Shown here: in pieces, positions 1 through 9,415 of the stretch | How positions within the stretch are numbered: the first letter of the stretch is position 1 | How the letters are laid out: every line of letters starts with the position of its first letter | Virus record (IMG/VR): IMGVR_UViG_3300005534_000012 | Span: 1 to 64,000 of that record | Reading direction: 5' to 3' (one strand) | Origin: a virus | Length of the DNA: 64,000 nt | Made by a program: the position numbers and the translations under genes | The notes under the pieces: model-generated | The model's input: the letters and a program-made list of their open reading frames with translations, nothing else | Told to the model about the DNA's origin: nothing | The model's database searches: none

Positions 1-1486
1 CATCGTGGTAGGCTTCGCCTATAGCCTCGACCTTAGCCGGGACACCGTCTGCGCCTTCGATAAGGGTGTTGAGCGACAGGTCGTATGAGCGAACCCAATC
101 CGGTGAAATCGCATTGGGGTCGCCCCCGGCGAGCAGCCACAGGTGGTCGGCATCGTTGTGAATCCACTCGCCGTGAATCTTGACCGGAATGATAATGCCG
201 GGTCTTCGCTCGACCTTTAAGACTTCTTCAAACGGCCGATGCACCCCCGGGAGCCAATCTCCCGGGCGCAATTCATGCGCCTTCATGAGCGTTGGCTCAC
301 TGTCTTCGGGGCGACGAGCCTGGATGATTTCATCCCAAGCGGGGCAGTTGTCTCCACCGCCGCCGTGTGAGCCAGTGTTCCCACCGCCGCCAGAATAGGC
401 AGGCACCGCAACGGGAATGTTGATGTTGATGAGGGTTTGCCCGTCGTAATTTCCATTCATCGCCGCTGGCAATGTGAACATCGCTGTGCCGCTTGCATTT
501 GGCGATTCAAGGGCTTGAACGCCAAGGATGAAATCGTAATACGTCAGGAAATAATACGTCGCGGCAGGCACGACATTGAAGACGGGCCCAGACCCACTGG
601 CAATTTGCACGATGCCCTGGTCTAGTGTAAAGGCTTCGAAGGTCGGCCATGTCGGTTGAATCGTGGCTGTCGTCGAGCCAGTGACATTATAATTGAAAAC
701 GATTGGGTTCTGGATATTGGTGACGAGTGAACCCTGGCCGTTGGCTCCCGACGAGGAGTTCATGATGCCTGCCATACCCGCTTGATAATCGAAAACCGAA
801 CCGTCGTTTCCGGCGGTGTAAACAGTTTCCTTAAGCGGAACCGTCGGGTCCAAAAGACAGGTGTTTTGGTTGTCGTAGAAACGGGCTATGTATGTCCCGT
901 CCACCGAGAAAGTGATGGACCTCTGAAGATAATTGGGCGAGATTGCCGGGAGCATGCTGATGGTGATTGCTAGCGTATGCTTGAGGCGGTCACGCACGGG
1001 ACCATTGACAGAAACGCTCGCGCTCTGCACCACTCCCGCGACGATGCGATGGATTTCGACCTTGCCAGCCGCTGTCCACACGCAGAGATAGCCGTCGTTG
1101 TTGTGCGCACCACCGCTGTTCTGAATCGCCCACCCGACATTAGTGCCGCTCGTTTGGTAACCAGTCCCAGCGCTAAAGATGTTGTTTAGGTATAATGTGG
1201 ATGGCGGAGCCCACGGGAAGGTTGACGAGTCTGTTGCTCCATCAATGCTCACCATCGAGCCGTCGTTTCGCATCATCCCGCCAGGGAAGCGCGTGAGCAA
1301 TGAGACGAGCCCGGTTGTTCCGCCAACCGTTACCGACGAATCAAGTTGTCTTCCGCAAATCTTCTTTTGGGTATTGAGAGGAGCCGTCGCAGCGGCTATG
1401 CCCGTGCTCGGGGCAAGCGTCCGTATGAGCGACTTGCGAGCCCAATCAATGCTGTCAATCGTGGGGCGGCGTGTAGAGGGCCTCAT
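1..1486 (-). CDS. tail protein with C-terminal Hint (intein-like) domain, partial
   Basis: Open from ATG at 1486 (ATGA overlap with the stop of the gene upstream) to the left window edge without a stop, 495 codons visible. Residues 1 to about 365 look like a beta-rich virion protein (many Gly, Ser, Thr, Asn). A Gly-rich linker follows, and from Cys381 the sequence matches the Hint fold: a leading Cys, an ELRPGDW block near 406-411 (usual Hint consensus: LxxGDxV) and a DHLW block at 447-450 (block B-like DH). Known: Hint domains self-cleave or splice; they occur in inteins, hedgehog proteins and some phage tail proteins. Inferred: last gene of the tail cluster, so a tip or fibre protein processed after assembly. 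The right half of the Hint domain lies outside the window, so splicing versus cleavage cannot be judged. Confidence 0.75.
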   Translation of the reverse strand, partial: MRPSTRRPTIDSIDWARKSLIRTLAPSTGIAAATAPLNTQKKICGRQLDSSVTVGGTTGLVSLLTRFPGGMMRNDGSMVSIDGATDSSTFPWAPPSTLYLNNIFSAGTGYQTSGTNVGWAIQNSGGAHNNDGYLCVWTAAGKVEIHRIVAGVVQSASVSVNGPVRDRLKHTLAITISMLPAISPNYLQRSITFSVDGTYIARFYDNQNTCLLDPTVPLKETVYTAGNDGSVFDYQAGMAGIMNSSSGANGQGSLVTNIQNPIVFNYNVTGSTTATIQPTWPTFEAFTLDQGIVQIASGSGPVFNVVPAATYYFLTYYDFILGVQALESPNASGTAMFTLPAAMNGNYDGQTLININIPVAVPAYSGGGGNTGSHGGGGDNCPAWDEIIQARRPEDSEPTLMKAHELRPGDWLPGVHRPFEEVLKVERRPGIIIPVKIHGEWIHNDADHLWLLAGGDPNAISPDWVRSYDLSLNTLIEGADGVPAKVEAIGEAYHD

Positions 1487-3303
1487 GGCAGACAGTAAAT
1501 CCAATCACGATAGACCGAGATGTTCCCGGAGGTGTCTTTCCACCACATCTTCACGACGTACAAAACCCCGGGGACTGCTGTAAAATATAGAGGATACGTC
1601 AGCAGTTGATTGGCTGGACGTGCAATGTTAGATGTGACGACTTGCTGGCTGCTGTCAGACCCGTAGATGGTGATGCTTTCTTGGCCCGGAAGCGCTCCCG
1701 TGGCATACTGGATTTGCAGTCCTCCAGAGGCAGAGAATGTGGACTGGTATGTTCCGCCAGCGGGAATAAGCGTGGCGTTCAAAACCGACATCGCTTGGAT
1801 AGAGAAGTCCAAGGCTCCGTTGGGCGTCACGCCGATTGCAGGCCCGAGATAGAACATTCCCTGTCCGGGGATTGACCCGCCGCCAAGCGTCATCAGGTCA
1901 GCAACCGTGCCGTCCTTAGCAGACAGTTGCCACTTGATGTTATCAAGGACAAAGAAGTCGTTTGGCGTGATTTCCGGTATCACACTTTGGAATGCGATAA
2001 CATCGTTGAGATTCAGTCCCGCGTCGTCCGGCAAACGACACCCCAACAATTTCCCTCGCTTAGATGCCTGCTGAAGCATGTAGTAGGCGACCTTTGAAAC
2101 GGCATATTGCGTTTGCCATGTATTGTCTTGCGCAATCATGTACGCGCGTTTGCCGAGCCCCAGAGGCGGAGGGTTGTTGACATCGTTGTAATTGACGCCG
2201 ACAGCACACAGAATTTGCCCGCAGTTATTATCCCACCCCAGTGCAACGCAGACATTGCGACGGTCGCGGGTAATATCGACTCCAACCTCGGATACTTGTG
2301 CGGCGGCATAGACGCGCTTCGGAACACCGATGATATCGACGTACTGAGAGTTGAGTTTCCCGAACCCATCGACGGTCCAGATGTTCCCGGCGGCCTGCAT
2401 CACCTGCTCGATGACATCGAACATTTTGGACCCTGGCTGGTATGCGAAAAGCGGCGACTCATAGTAGACGCCTGTGATGTCTACGACCTTTCCTACGTCA
2501 GCCACATTGAAATACAGCAGCCCATTGTAAGAATCCAAGTAGTACGACCCGGACGCCGGAGGGAACAGTCCGCCATTAGAGGCTTGGGTCATCGACCCCA
2601 CAGTCATCGTCGAAGCGATGATGTAGCGTTGGGGCAGTTCGAAGACAGAATACTGTTGGCCCGAAGCCGGGGGAATCATCAGTGAAGCGACTGGAGCCGT
2701 TGTCGGATTGGTGAATGAGCCAAGGGTGCCGGACGGCAAGACGAAAACCGAACCGTCGTCATTGACGAGGTCGGGGAAATAAACGACGCCGTTCCCGTTG
2801 GCCTGAGTGTAGGATGCCGTTGAGTTCAGTTGGTTTCCGTTGTCATCATAGATGACGTATTGACCCTTCGAGATGGCGCGGTTTAGAACGTCTATCGCCG
2901 CGTCATTCGGTTTCATGTTATCGTAGATAACGCCATCGAGCATGATGGCGTCAACCAGTTCCTTCAGGTTGTCCGTACATACGTATGACCGAGAGAGCCC
3001 GTTCAACCCGTCAATCGTCGGACTTGGCGCATCGACGAATCCTGTGAAGCATCGCGTCAGCGCTCCGCCCTTGGTTCCTCGATAGGCGCGAATGCGCTCG
3101 CCTTCATATAGGCGCGAGCGTGTGTCCCCCGGCATATCGGGGATGGTAATAGTCAGTGTTCCACTTCGGTGAGTGGCTTGGTCGCCTTCAACTTTCGTGA
3201 TGGGAAGCGTTATCCAGTTCCCACTGCGCCATACTTGAACAAGCACATAGTGCGTGAGTGCTTGTGCGGCGGCGGCCTGCTGAGGTGTTAATGCGGCCAT
3301 CAC
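1483..3303 (-). CDS. minor tail / baseplate hub-like protein
   Basis: 606 aa. The N-terminal part (residues 15-130) has a beta-strand pattern with a segment on tethering to a coordinate-like 'GTLTITIPD..GD....YEGERIRAYRG' theme typical of tail hub (gp27/gpD-like) proteins, where a tensor-like domain describes a perturbation around a ring. No lysozyme or peptidase motif is seen. Overlaps the neighbours by 4 nt on both sides, so it is translated with the Dit-like gene before it and the Hint tail gene after it. Its place directly after tape measure and distal-tail gene is the standard slot for the hub (Tal-like) protein of siphoviruses. The hub assignment rests on position and weak sequence flavour, not on a diagnostic motif. 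Confidence 0.55.
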   Translation of the reverse strand: MMAALTPQQAAAAQALTHYVLVQVWRSGNWITLPITKVEGDQATHRSGTLTITIPDMPGDTRSRLYEGERIRAYRGTKGGALTRCFTGFVDAPSPTIDGLNGLSRSYVCTDNLKELVDAIMLDGVIYDNMKPNDAAIDVLNRAISKGQYVIYDDNGNQLNSTASYTQANGNGVVYFPDLVNDDGSVFVLPSGTLGSFTNPTTAPVASLMIPPASGQQYSVFELPQRYIIASTMTVGSMTQASNGGLFPPASGSYYLDSYNGLLYFNVADVGKVVDITGVYYESPLFAYQPGSKMFDVIEQVMQAAGNIWTVDGFGKLNSQYVDIIGVPKRVYAAAQVSEVGVDITRDRRNVCVALGWDNNCGQILCAVGVNYNDVNNPPPLGLGKRAYMIAQDNTWQTQYAVSKVAYYMLQQASKRGKLLGCRLPDDAGLNLNDVIAFQSVIPEITPNDFFVLDNIKWQLSAKDGTVADLMTLGGGSIPGQGMFYLGPAIGVTPNGALDFSIQAMSVLNATLIPAGGTYQSTFSASGGLQIQYATGALPGQESITIYGSDSSQQVVTSNIARPANQLLTYPLYFTAVPGVLYVVKMWWKDTSGNISVYRDWIYCLP

Positions 3304-4343
3304 CAGTACCTAAAAAATTCGGTGCCGCCGTTGCTTAGGTCAATGCTCGTGCTATGAGCCAGTCCACCATTCGTGTAAAAGTAAACGGTTTGAGTCCCGC
3401 TCGGGAACGGCGGAAAATAGGGGAACGGTGTTCTGCTCCCGGGGGCGGTGACCGTGAAAGTGTAGACCTCAGTCGTTGTCTGGAAGGTAGATGAATAGTA
3501 GTAGCACCGCATTTGCTGTGTGTCGAATATGATGTAATCATATTGGAGAATGGGAGGACCTGTCCACGTAAAGGTCACTCCCGCGCCAGTGCCGTCTACA
3601 TCTTGGGCCGGGTTATTCAGAACGCATTGTGAGAACGGCCCGTTGAATCGGATTTTACCACCCCACGGAGCAGTCCCGAGATTCGAAAACGGGAAAACCG
3701 TAGTGAAGTTGTTCTGCGCCAGAATCCCCCACGCTTGACCGTTCCAGGCAGGCAAAAAATCAAGAGCGTTGATGCCCAGGGGACCACCAAACCATTGCTG
3801 GACCTGTAAGGCTGTAGGAACTGTAACAGGGGGACCCCCGAACCCCCCAATGAGTGGGTTCGGGACTGGATTCAACGAACGGAACCAGGGGTCGACCATG
3901 TGCAATTCAAGTTTCAGGTCTTGTCGATAGCCGCCCTGACCATACCGTGGGTCATACGATTCCTGTGACATCACACTATCGGGAGAATCCACATACACCG
4001 GGGCGGTCAATGCCGGAGCAAGTCCATCAATGAATAGATTCTGCACGGAATCAAAATTCAGAGACGTGAAAGCGGCAGTCATCGTCCGTCGGTCGGCTCC
4101 CTTCCACGTCAGTTCAATATCCCGTGACGGAATTTTCCGGGGAGCCTGCGTCCGACGCTCTGACCCGTCAACCATGTTTTGATACAGGATGCTCGGCTTT
4201 GTGGCCTTGACAGTGATGCTATCTGGATTCCGAGGAAGAACAATCCCTCCGATTTGCCAAGTCGGGCGATTATTCAGCGGAACCCCTCGCTGCCCAGGGA
4301 TTTCGTTGATGAGCGGGTCACTGTAAAATAGTAAGAGTGACAT
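3300..4343 (-). CDS. distal tail (Dit)-like protein
   Basis: 347 aa, predicted soluble and beta-rich, with many aromatic residues and prolines. An early segment carries the phrase pattern 'IGGIVLPRNPDSI' followed by a stretch with basic residues, similar to N-termini of distal tail proteins that form the ring joining tail tube and tip. It begins at an ATG touching the tape-measure stop (1-nt overlap at 4343) and overlaps the next gene by 4 nt. Position straight after the tape measure is the usual Dit slot in siphoviruses. No catalytic motif is visible. A different minor tail role is possible. Confidence 0.5.
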   Translation of the reverse strand: MSLLLFYSDPLINEIPGQRGVPLNNRPTWQIGGIVLPRNPDSITVKATKPSILYQNMVDGSERRTQAPRKIPSRDIELTWKGADRRTMTAAFTSLNFDSVQNLFIDGLAPALTAPVYVDSPDSVMSQESYDPRYGQGGYRQDLKLELHMVDPWFRSLNPVPNPLIGGFGGPPVTVPTALQVQQWFGGPLGINALDFLPAWNGQAWGILAQNNFTTVFPFSNLGTAPWGGKIRFNGPFSQCVLNNPAQDVDGTGAGVTFTWTGPPILQYDYIIFDTQQMRCYYYSSTFQTTTEVYTFTVTAPGSRTPFPYFPPFPSGTQTVYFYTNGGLAHSTSIDLSNGGTEFFRYW

Positions 4344-7300
4344 TATGTCAATGTGCTCACGAAGTCACCACGCAACCGCGCGGATGCAAACGATGAAGCG
4401 TTCATCGCATTGGTCAGGATGTTGGCGAGTTCTGGAATCTGCGCTCTCAATTCCTCAACGCTCGTTTCCGATAGCGTGGAATTCGGGAATAGGTTCACGG
4501 TGACAAACGGAGTCATTTGGGCCGGGGGACCACCGGGGGTTGACGGAGCGGTTGGAACCGTACTGCCGGGAACATAGCCGCCCGCCAAGTGGTTGTAGCC
4601 AGCATTCCCGCCCTGTAGGAAATAGGGAATATTCAATCCAGCCGTTCCGCCCAACAGCATTGTCGTGAACGATGCCGCAAGTCGGTCTGCGTTCTGAGCC
4701 TGTTGCAGTTGGTCGTTCATGGCGCTCTGGAGAATCTTGTCGGCGGCTTCGGTCAGTTGGATATACTCAGCAACACCGACGTGCTTACCAGAGCCGAGCG
4801 TGAAGACGCCGTTCTTCTCTGACGCGATACCGAGGTTCGGTCCCAACGCTTGGAGTTGTTTTAGTATCGACTGTTGTGAGGCGGTGTATCCGCTGAAATT
4901 GCCATTCAATCCAGCGAGGATACCCTCCATTTGCTGAATCTGGCCGCCAGCCATATTGTAGGTTTGCAGATACTGCTGATACCCGGGCATCGTTTGGTCG
5001 GGTCGATACGAGGCTGGAGAGTTGTTGCCGAACAGTCCACCGAGCGCTCCGCCGATAGCACCACCGACAGGACCAAAGAGTGAGCCGATGGCAGAACCAA
5101 CGGTGGCCCAAGTGGAATTCGAACCGCCGCTTCCACCGTTGACCATGCCCGCCACGAGTTGGCCGACCGTGTCGCCGATGGCGAAGTTCTTTTCGTAGGC
5201 GGCGATACCGTTCATTTGGTTGTAGTAAGACTGCGCCGAATCAGTAAGGCCCGCTGGCTCTGATGCAATCCCGGTATAGCCCCCGGAGATGTTGTTGCCG
5301 CTACCGTCTTGCGCAACCGTGGGTAATGCATCGCCGTTGCTCTGCATCTGGTTCAGCACGTATTGCAGGCTGGAATCAATGCTGTCTAAGGACGAGGCGC
5401 TTGAGCCCACTGGCCCCAGATTGTCCGTGGCCGACGCTGAAGCGACTTGGACGCCCTGGGTATTTTGTTGATTGTTTTGTTGCTCTGCCTTGATGATGGC
5501 GTTAGCCGCATCCACAAGTTTCGCCGCCGCCTGACGGTGGTGGTCGGCCGCAGTTTGGTGTGCATGCAGAATGTCGTTGATGTGGACTTCTTTGACTTTT
5601 TCCGTCGAAGCCTTGAGGTCTGTTACCGCGCTTTTCAGCAGTATGGCGTTTTCGTGGTTCAACTGGGCATCGGTTTCGTGAATGCCCTGTTTGCCAAACG
5701 CCTGCTGGAAGAATCCGCCAACATTGTTCGACAGACTGTCGAACAGCGCGGCAACTTCGCTCTGAAGGAATTTCTGAACGAAGGTACGGACGAAGGTGCC
5801 CACGATACCCGTGGACATGTGGAGTCTCGTCATCACCTGCGTGATGAATGCGTCGAATTCTCCGCCGATGGCATCGGTTGCGGCCTTGCCAGCGTTACGC
5901 AAGGACTGGTCGAGGTCCACGCCCCACTTCGCTTGCTTGATGCGGAGTTGGTCGATTTGCACTCCCGTGTCTTGAATCGTGTGCTGAAGGTTGACCAACT
6001 TGTCCTTTTGATTGTCAAGGTCTACGTTAGTCTGCTTCAACTGCCCATCGAGTTGCGTATAGAGCGCGATGAGGTCTTGGCACTGCTTGGTTTGGCCGAG
6101 CCCAGCGTCTTGCAGTTCCTTAATCTTGATGCCAAGCGCGTAGACTTGGTCGTTCAGTTCTGAACGCTTCTTCGTCTCTTGGTCGATTTCGTCGGACAGT
6201 TGGTGACGATACGACAACTCCATGTTGTATTCGTGCGCGAGTTCTTGAATCGTCGGATATTCTTTATTCTTGCGCTCGTCGGTCAACAGTTGCAGTTTGC
6301 GGTCGAAGGTGTCAGCCGCTTCGCCAGCCTTATTGAACATGTCAGCCAACGCGGCCCCAGAGGCCGTGTCGGTCGCGTCCATTTTGAGGGCGGACTTCAG
6401 GAGTTCTTGGTCCTTTTTCGCCGCAGCAGCAACAGCGGCCAGATGCTGTTCTGCCGCTACGATGTCTGCCTTATTACCCCAAATCGGAATATTCTGTCCG
6501 CCGGGGGTTATCATGTCAATCCAACCGTTGTGGATGACACGACCCTGCTTTTTCTGCTCTGCTTCGACGGCCTTGACGAAGTCTATGATTCCCTTGATGG
6601 CGCTTTCTTTGATAGCCATGACCGCATCGTAAACGGTCTTCGCCTTCTTCGCCTTCGAAGAATTCATCAGGTTTTCGATGGCATCGCCAGCAGCAGCGTA
6701 GTCTGGGTTCTGGTCTACTTCTCCGCTGTCTGGAGAGTTGAACCCACTGTCGGTTTGTGACTTAGCCGCACCGCCAACGCCGTATTGTTTATAGATATTG
6801 CGCTGGAACGATGACGTTTGCTGATGAAGGAGGTGTTCATGTGCCTCCCAATATGACTTCCCAGCGGCTTGTGCGTCATCTCGTGCGGCCTGCTGATAGG
6901 CAGCGTCGAATGCTTCGTGTCCTTCTTTGCCCATTTTGGCAAAGACCGGAACGACGCTTTGCTGCCACCACTTGCCGATGTTTTCGCCAAGCGTCTTGAT
7001 GTCGTTGAACCATGCAACGGGATTGAACAACGCATCTAAAACGATTTTAAGTGTGGTTTTTCCCCACGTTTCAAGGTCTGGAGTGATTCCTTGGAACCAC
7101 TTCAGTACGTCTGCAGCCCACCGCTGAATAGCCGCGCCTGCCTCATCGAGGCCCTTGTGCACGTAGTACGACAGGCGACCGAAGAAGCCAGTGACTTGCT
7201 GCCAATGCGTGACGATAAGGGCTGCCCCAGCGACAACCGCGCCGATAATGAGGGGCCATATTCCGATGAGCCCGACAAGTACGTCGGTCACACCGACGAC

Positions 7301-9415
7301 GGCGGTGCGAACAATGTTCCAGGCGCTGATGAAGGGACCACCGAGCGAGCGAGCAACGCCAGCAAGTGAGTATTCCATCTTGCCAGTTACGGCATTGGCA
7401 ACTCCCATTTTGGCGAAGAATCCACTTGTTGCTTCTTCGGCCTTGGCGAACATCGGCCCGATTTCGATTGCGATGCCGACCATTTTCACAAGCGAGCCAC
7501 CAACGATTGCGATGGGGCCCATGACGAGCGACAGGGCCGTTCCGAACAGTGCGGCCTCAACCGCTGCCTTTTTGATGGGTTCTGGAAGTGCCATGAACCA
7601 ATCAATGAAACGCCCGATGCCGTCAATTGCCTTAGACAGGTCCGGCTCGATTTGTTTGAACAGGCTTAACCATGCCGCCTTGACTTTGTTCTCAAGGTCG
7701 ATGGCCTTACGCTCAATGTCGTTGATACGCGCTTCATACGCCTTGTCGGTTGAACCCGACGCGGTCATTCTCTCTTGTTCGCGTTGCATTCCGGCAGGAC
7801 CGATTTGCGCGGCCTTAGTCGTCAACGCGGCTAAGTTGGGAATCGCCCATAGACCGCCAAGCGTGGCGAGAACGTGAGCGGCTTCCTTTTGCTTGCCCTC
7901 AGCATTCATTGCTTCAATGGCTTTGCCGAGCGAGGCCAGCACTTCATACGGGTCACGCATGCGACCAGACTTGTCGTACATGCTGGCGCTGACGCCTTCG
8001 CTCTCCAGCGCGTTTTCGACCGCCTGCATGGCCTTCGGGTCCTGCGCCTGACGAGCGAACATACGCTTCAGGGTTTGACCCGCATTTGTTCCGGTGACTT
8101 TCACTTGAGCAAGCGAAGCGACCATCTCTGCGACTTGGTCGAAGGACAGGCCGAGTGAATGCGCCAGCGGGCCGAACGCCTTGAACGACTCTCCGGCCTT
8201 GCCGATTTCCGACGCCGTAGACAGAGCGATGTTCGTGAAGGTGTCGCTGACGTGCTGATAATTGCGCTGTGTCTCGGCCAGCGACTTGCCGGGATAGAAT
8301 TGTGAGATGGCCGCGTTCATGTTGTACGCGGCTTCTTCAGGCGTTATCTGTTCGCCACGGCCCTGTGCGACGAGCATCGTCTTGATGTACGTCTCGAACA
8401 TCTTGTCAAGGTAGGCGCGGTCCTGGTCGTTGTTCGCCCGCAATCCCTCGGGCATGGACGAGGTGAATTTGTATGCGCCAGCGATGACATCTTCCATCGG
8501 AACGCCCGCTTTTTGCGCAAGTTTCGTCACATCATCGCGGAACTTCTCTGCTTGGTCTGCCGCGCCCGGGAATGCTGTCGCCATCCGGCGCAGTGAATCG
8601 TCCATCTCAGCCGCGCTCTTGACGCCCGCACCAAGTACCATCGCCAGGATGCCCCCGGAAATGGTCGCGGAGTAGCCCCACGATACGACCTTCCGGCCGA
8701 CGTTCCGCCACTCCATGCCGAGGTTGGACATCGCCTCTTGCGCGGCTTTTTCAGAGGCGATTATCTTCTCTTGCTGCGCCGCCATTTGAGCGGCCTGCGC
8801 CTCGTTGTTCACCATGCCGCCGTACATGCCCATCGGCACGGTGGCCTCAGCCGCAGACAGCGTTCGCCCGGAGCCCATGCCCCGCTTCATGTAGGCTTCT
8901 TCGGCGCTGGGGGCTCCGGCCATGAACCCGCCGAACTGCCCACCTCCGCCGTAGATGGAAGCCATCAATGCGCTGGCTTCGCGCGTGAGCGCCATGCGCT
9001 CGTCCATCGTCGCACGGAACAGTGCGGTCGTCTTCTCTATGTTCGCGGCTTCAATACGAGCGGCTTCGTTGGAAGCGCTTATCTGTGAATCGTAAGCGGC
9101 GGAGATTTGCCCGATTGATTCTTCGATGGCAAGGTTGAGTTTGACAAACTTCTGAGCCATCGAGGCGGCTGCTGCGCCGCCCTTGCCGTTGAGGCCATCG
9201 AACAACTCGTTGAAGGTGGCTCCAAGCGCACCAATCTGCTTTTGAATCTCGCCAAGAGACGCCTTGAGCCCCTGGAAAACCGGAGCACTCGTAGAGGTGG
9301 CCGCGCTTTGGAATTGAGCAACAGACTGACGCAATGCGTCAACCTGTTGCTTCATCTCCGATATTGCACTCAGATTCTCCGCGAGAATCTGGAGTTGCAC
9401 TTGGACCTTAGCCAC
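4343..9415 (-). CDS. tail tape measure protein
   Basis: 1690 aa, the longest gene in the window. It determines tail length and is thought to help DNA enter the cell. N-terminal coiled coil (about 1-65), a TP901-type core around 235-560 starting at a Gly/Ala-rich hydrophobic stretch followed by AAEMDDSLRR, hydrophobic segments near 615-650 and 718-740, a second long coiled-coil zone around 1000-1180, and a Gly-rich hydrophobic tail segment near 1440-1462. Composition and length are typical of tape measures. Start is GTG at 9415 overlapping the TAA of the gpGT reading frame (GTGGCTAA), which couples its translation to the chaperone. Tail length by the usual 1.5 angstrom per residue would be about 250 nm. 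Confidence 0.95.
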   Translation of the reverse strand: MAKVQVQLQILAENLSAISEMKQQVDALRQSVAQFQSAATSTSAPVFQGLKASLGEIQKQIGALGATFNELFDGLNGKGGAAAASMAQKFVKLNLAIEESIGQISAAYDSQISASNEAARIEAANIEKTTALFRATMDERMALTREASALMASIYGGGGQFGGFMAGAPSAEEAYMKRGMGSGRTLSAAEATVPMGMYGGMVNNEAQAAQMAAQQEKIIASEKAAQEAMSNLGMEWRNVGRKVVSWGYSATISGGILAMVLGAGVKSAAEMDDSLRRMATAFPGAADQAEKFRDDVTKLAQKAGVPMEDVIAGAYKFTSSMPEGLRANNDQDRAYLDKMFETYIKTMLVAQGRGEQITPEEAAYNMNAAISQFYPGKSLAETQRNYQHVSDTFTNIALSTASEIGKAGESFKAFGPLAHSLGLSFDQVAEMVASLAQVKVTGTNAGQTLKRMFARQAQDPKAMQAVENALESEGVSASMYDKSGRMRDPYEVLASLGKAIEAMNAEGKQKEAAHVLATLGGLWAIPNLAALTTKAAQIGPAGMQREQERMTASGSTDKAYEARINDIERKAIDLENKVKAAWLSLFKQIEPDLSKAIDGIGRFIDWFMALPEPIKKAAVEAALFGTALSLVMGPIAIVGGSLVKMVGIAIEIGPMFAKAEEATSGFFAKMGVANAVTGKMEYSLAGVARSLGGPFISAWNIVRTAVVGVTDVLVGLIGIWPLIIGAVVAGAALIVTHWQQVTGFFGRLSYYVHKGLDEAGAAIQRWAADVLKWFQGITPDLETWGKTTLKIVLDALFNPVAWFNDIKTLGENIGKWWQQSVVPVFAKMGKEGHEAFDAAYQQAARDDAQAAGKSYWEAHEHLLHQQTSSFQRNIYKQYGVGGAAKSQTDSGFNSPDSGEVDQNPDYAAAGDAIENLMNSSKAKKAKTVYDAVMAIKESAIKGIIDFVKAVEAEQKKQGRVIHNGWIDMITPGGQNIPIWGNKADIVAAEQHLAAVAAAAKKDQELLKSALKMDATDTASGAALADMFNKAGEAADTFDRKLQLLTDERKNKEYPTIQELAHEYNMELSYRHQLSDEIDQETKKRSELNDQVYALGIKIKELQDAGLGQTKQCQDLIALYTQLDGQLKQTNVDLDNQKDKLVNLQHTIQDTGVQIDQLRIKQAKWGVDLDQSLRNAGKAATDAIGGEFDAFITQVMTRLHMSTGIVGTFVRTFVQKFLQSEVAALFDSLSNNVGGFFQQAFGKQGIHETDAQLNHENAILLKSAVTDLKASTEKVKEVHINDILHAHQTAADHHRQAAAKLVDAANAIIKAEQQNNQQNTQGVQVASASATDNLGPVGSSASSLDSIDSSLQYVLNQMQSNGDALPTVAQDGSGNNISGGYTGIASEPAGLTDSAQSYYNQMNGIAAYEKNFAIGDTVGQLVAGMVNGGSGGSNSTWATVGSAIGSLFGPVGGAIGGALGGLFGNNSPASYRPDQTMPGYQQYLQTYNMAGGQIQQMEGILAGLNGNFSGYTASQQSILKQLQALGPNLGIASEKNGVFTLGSGKHVGVAEYIQLTEAADKILQSAMNDQLQQAQNADRLAASFTTMLLGGTAGLNIPYFLQGGNAGYNHLAGGYVPGSTVPTAPSTPGGPPAQMTPFVTVNLFPNSTLSETSVEELRAQIPELANILTNAMNASSFASARLRGDFVSTLT

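Noticed and set aside
5447-6163. Long plus-strand ORF opposite the tape measure gene
   Set aside because: It is antisense to a strongly supported 1690-aa gene, has no start signal of note and a shadow-like composition.
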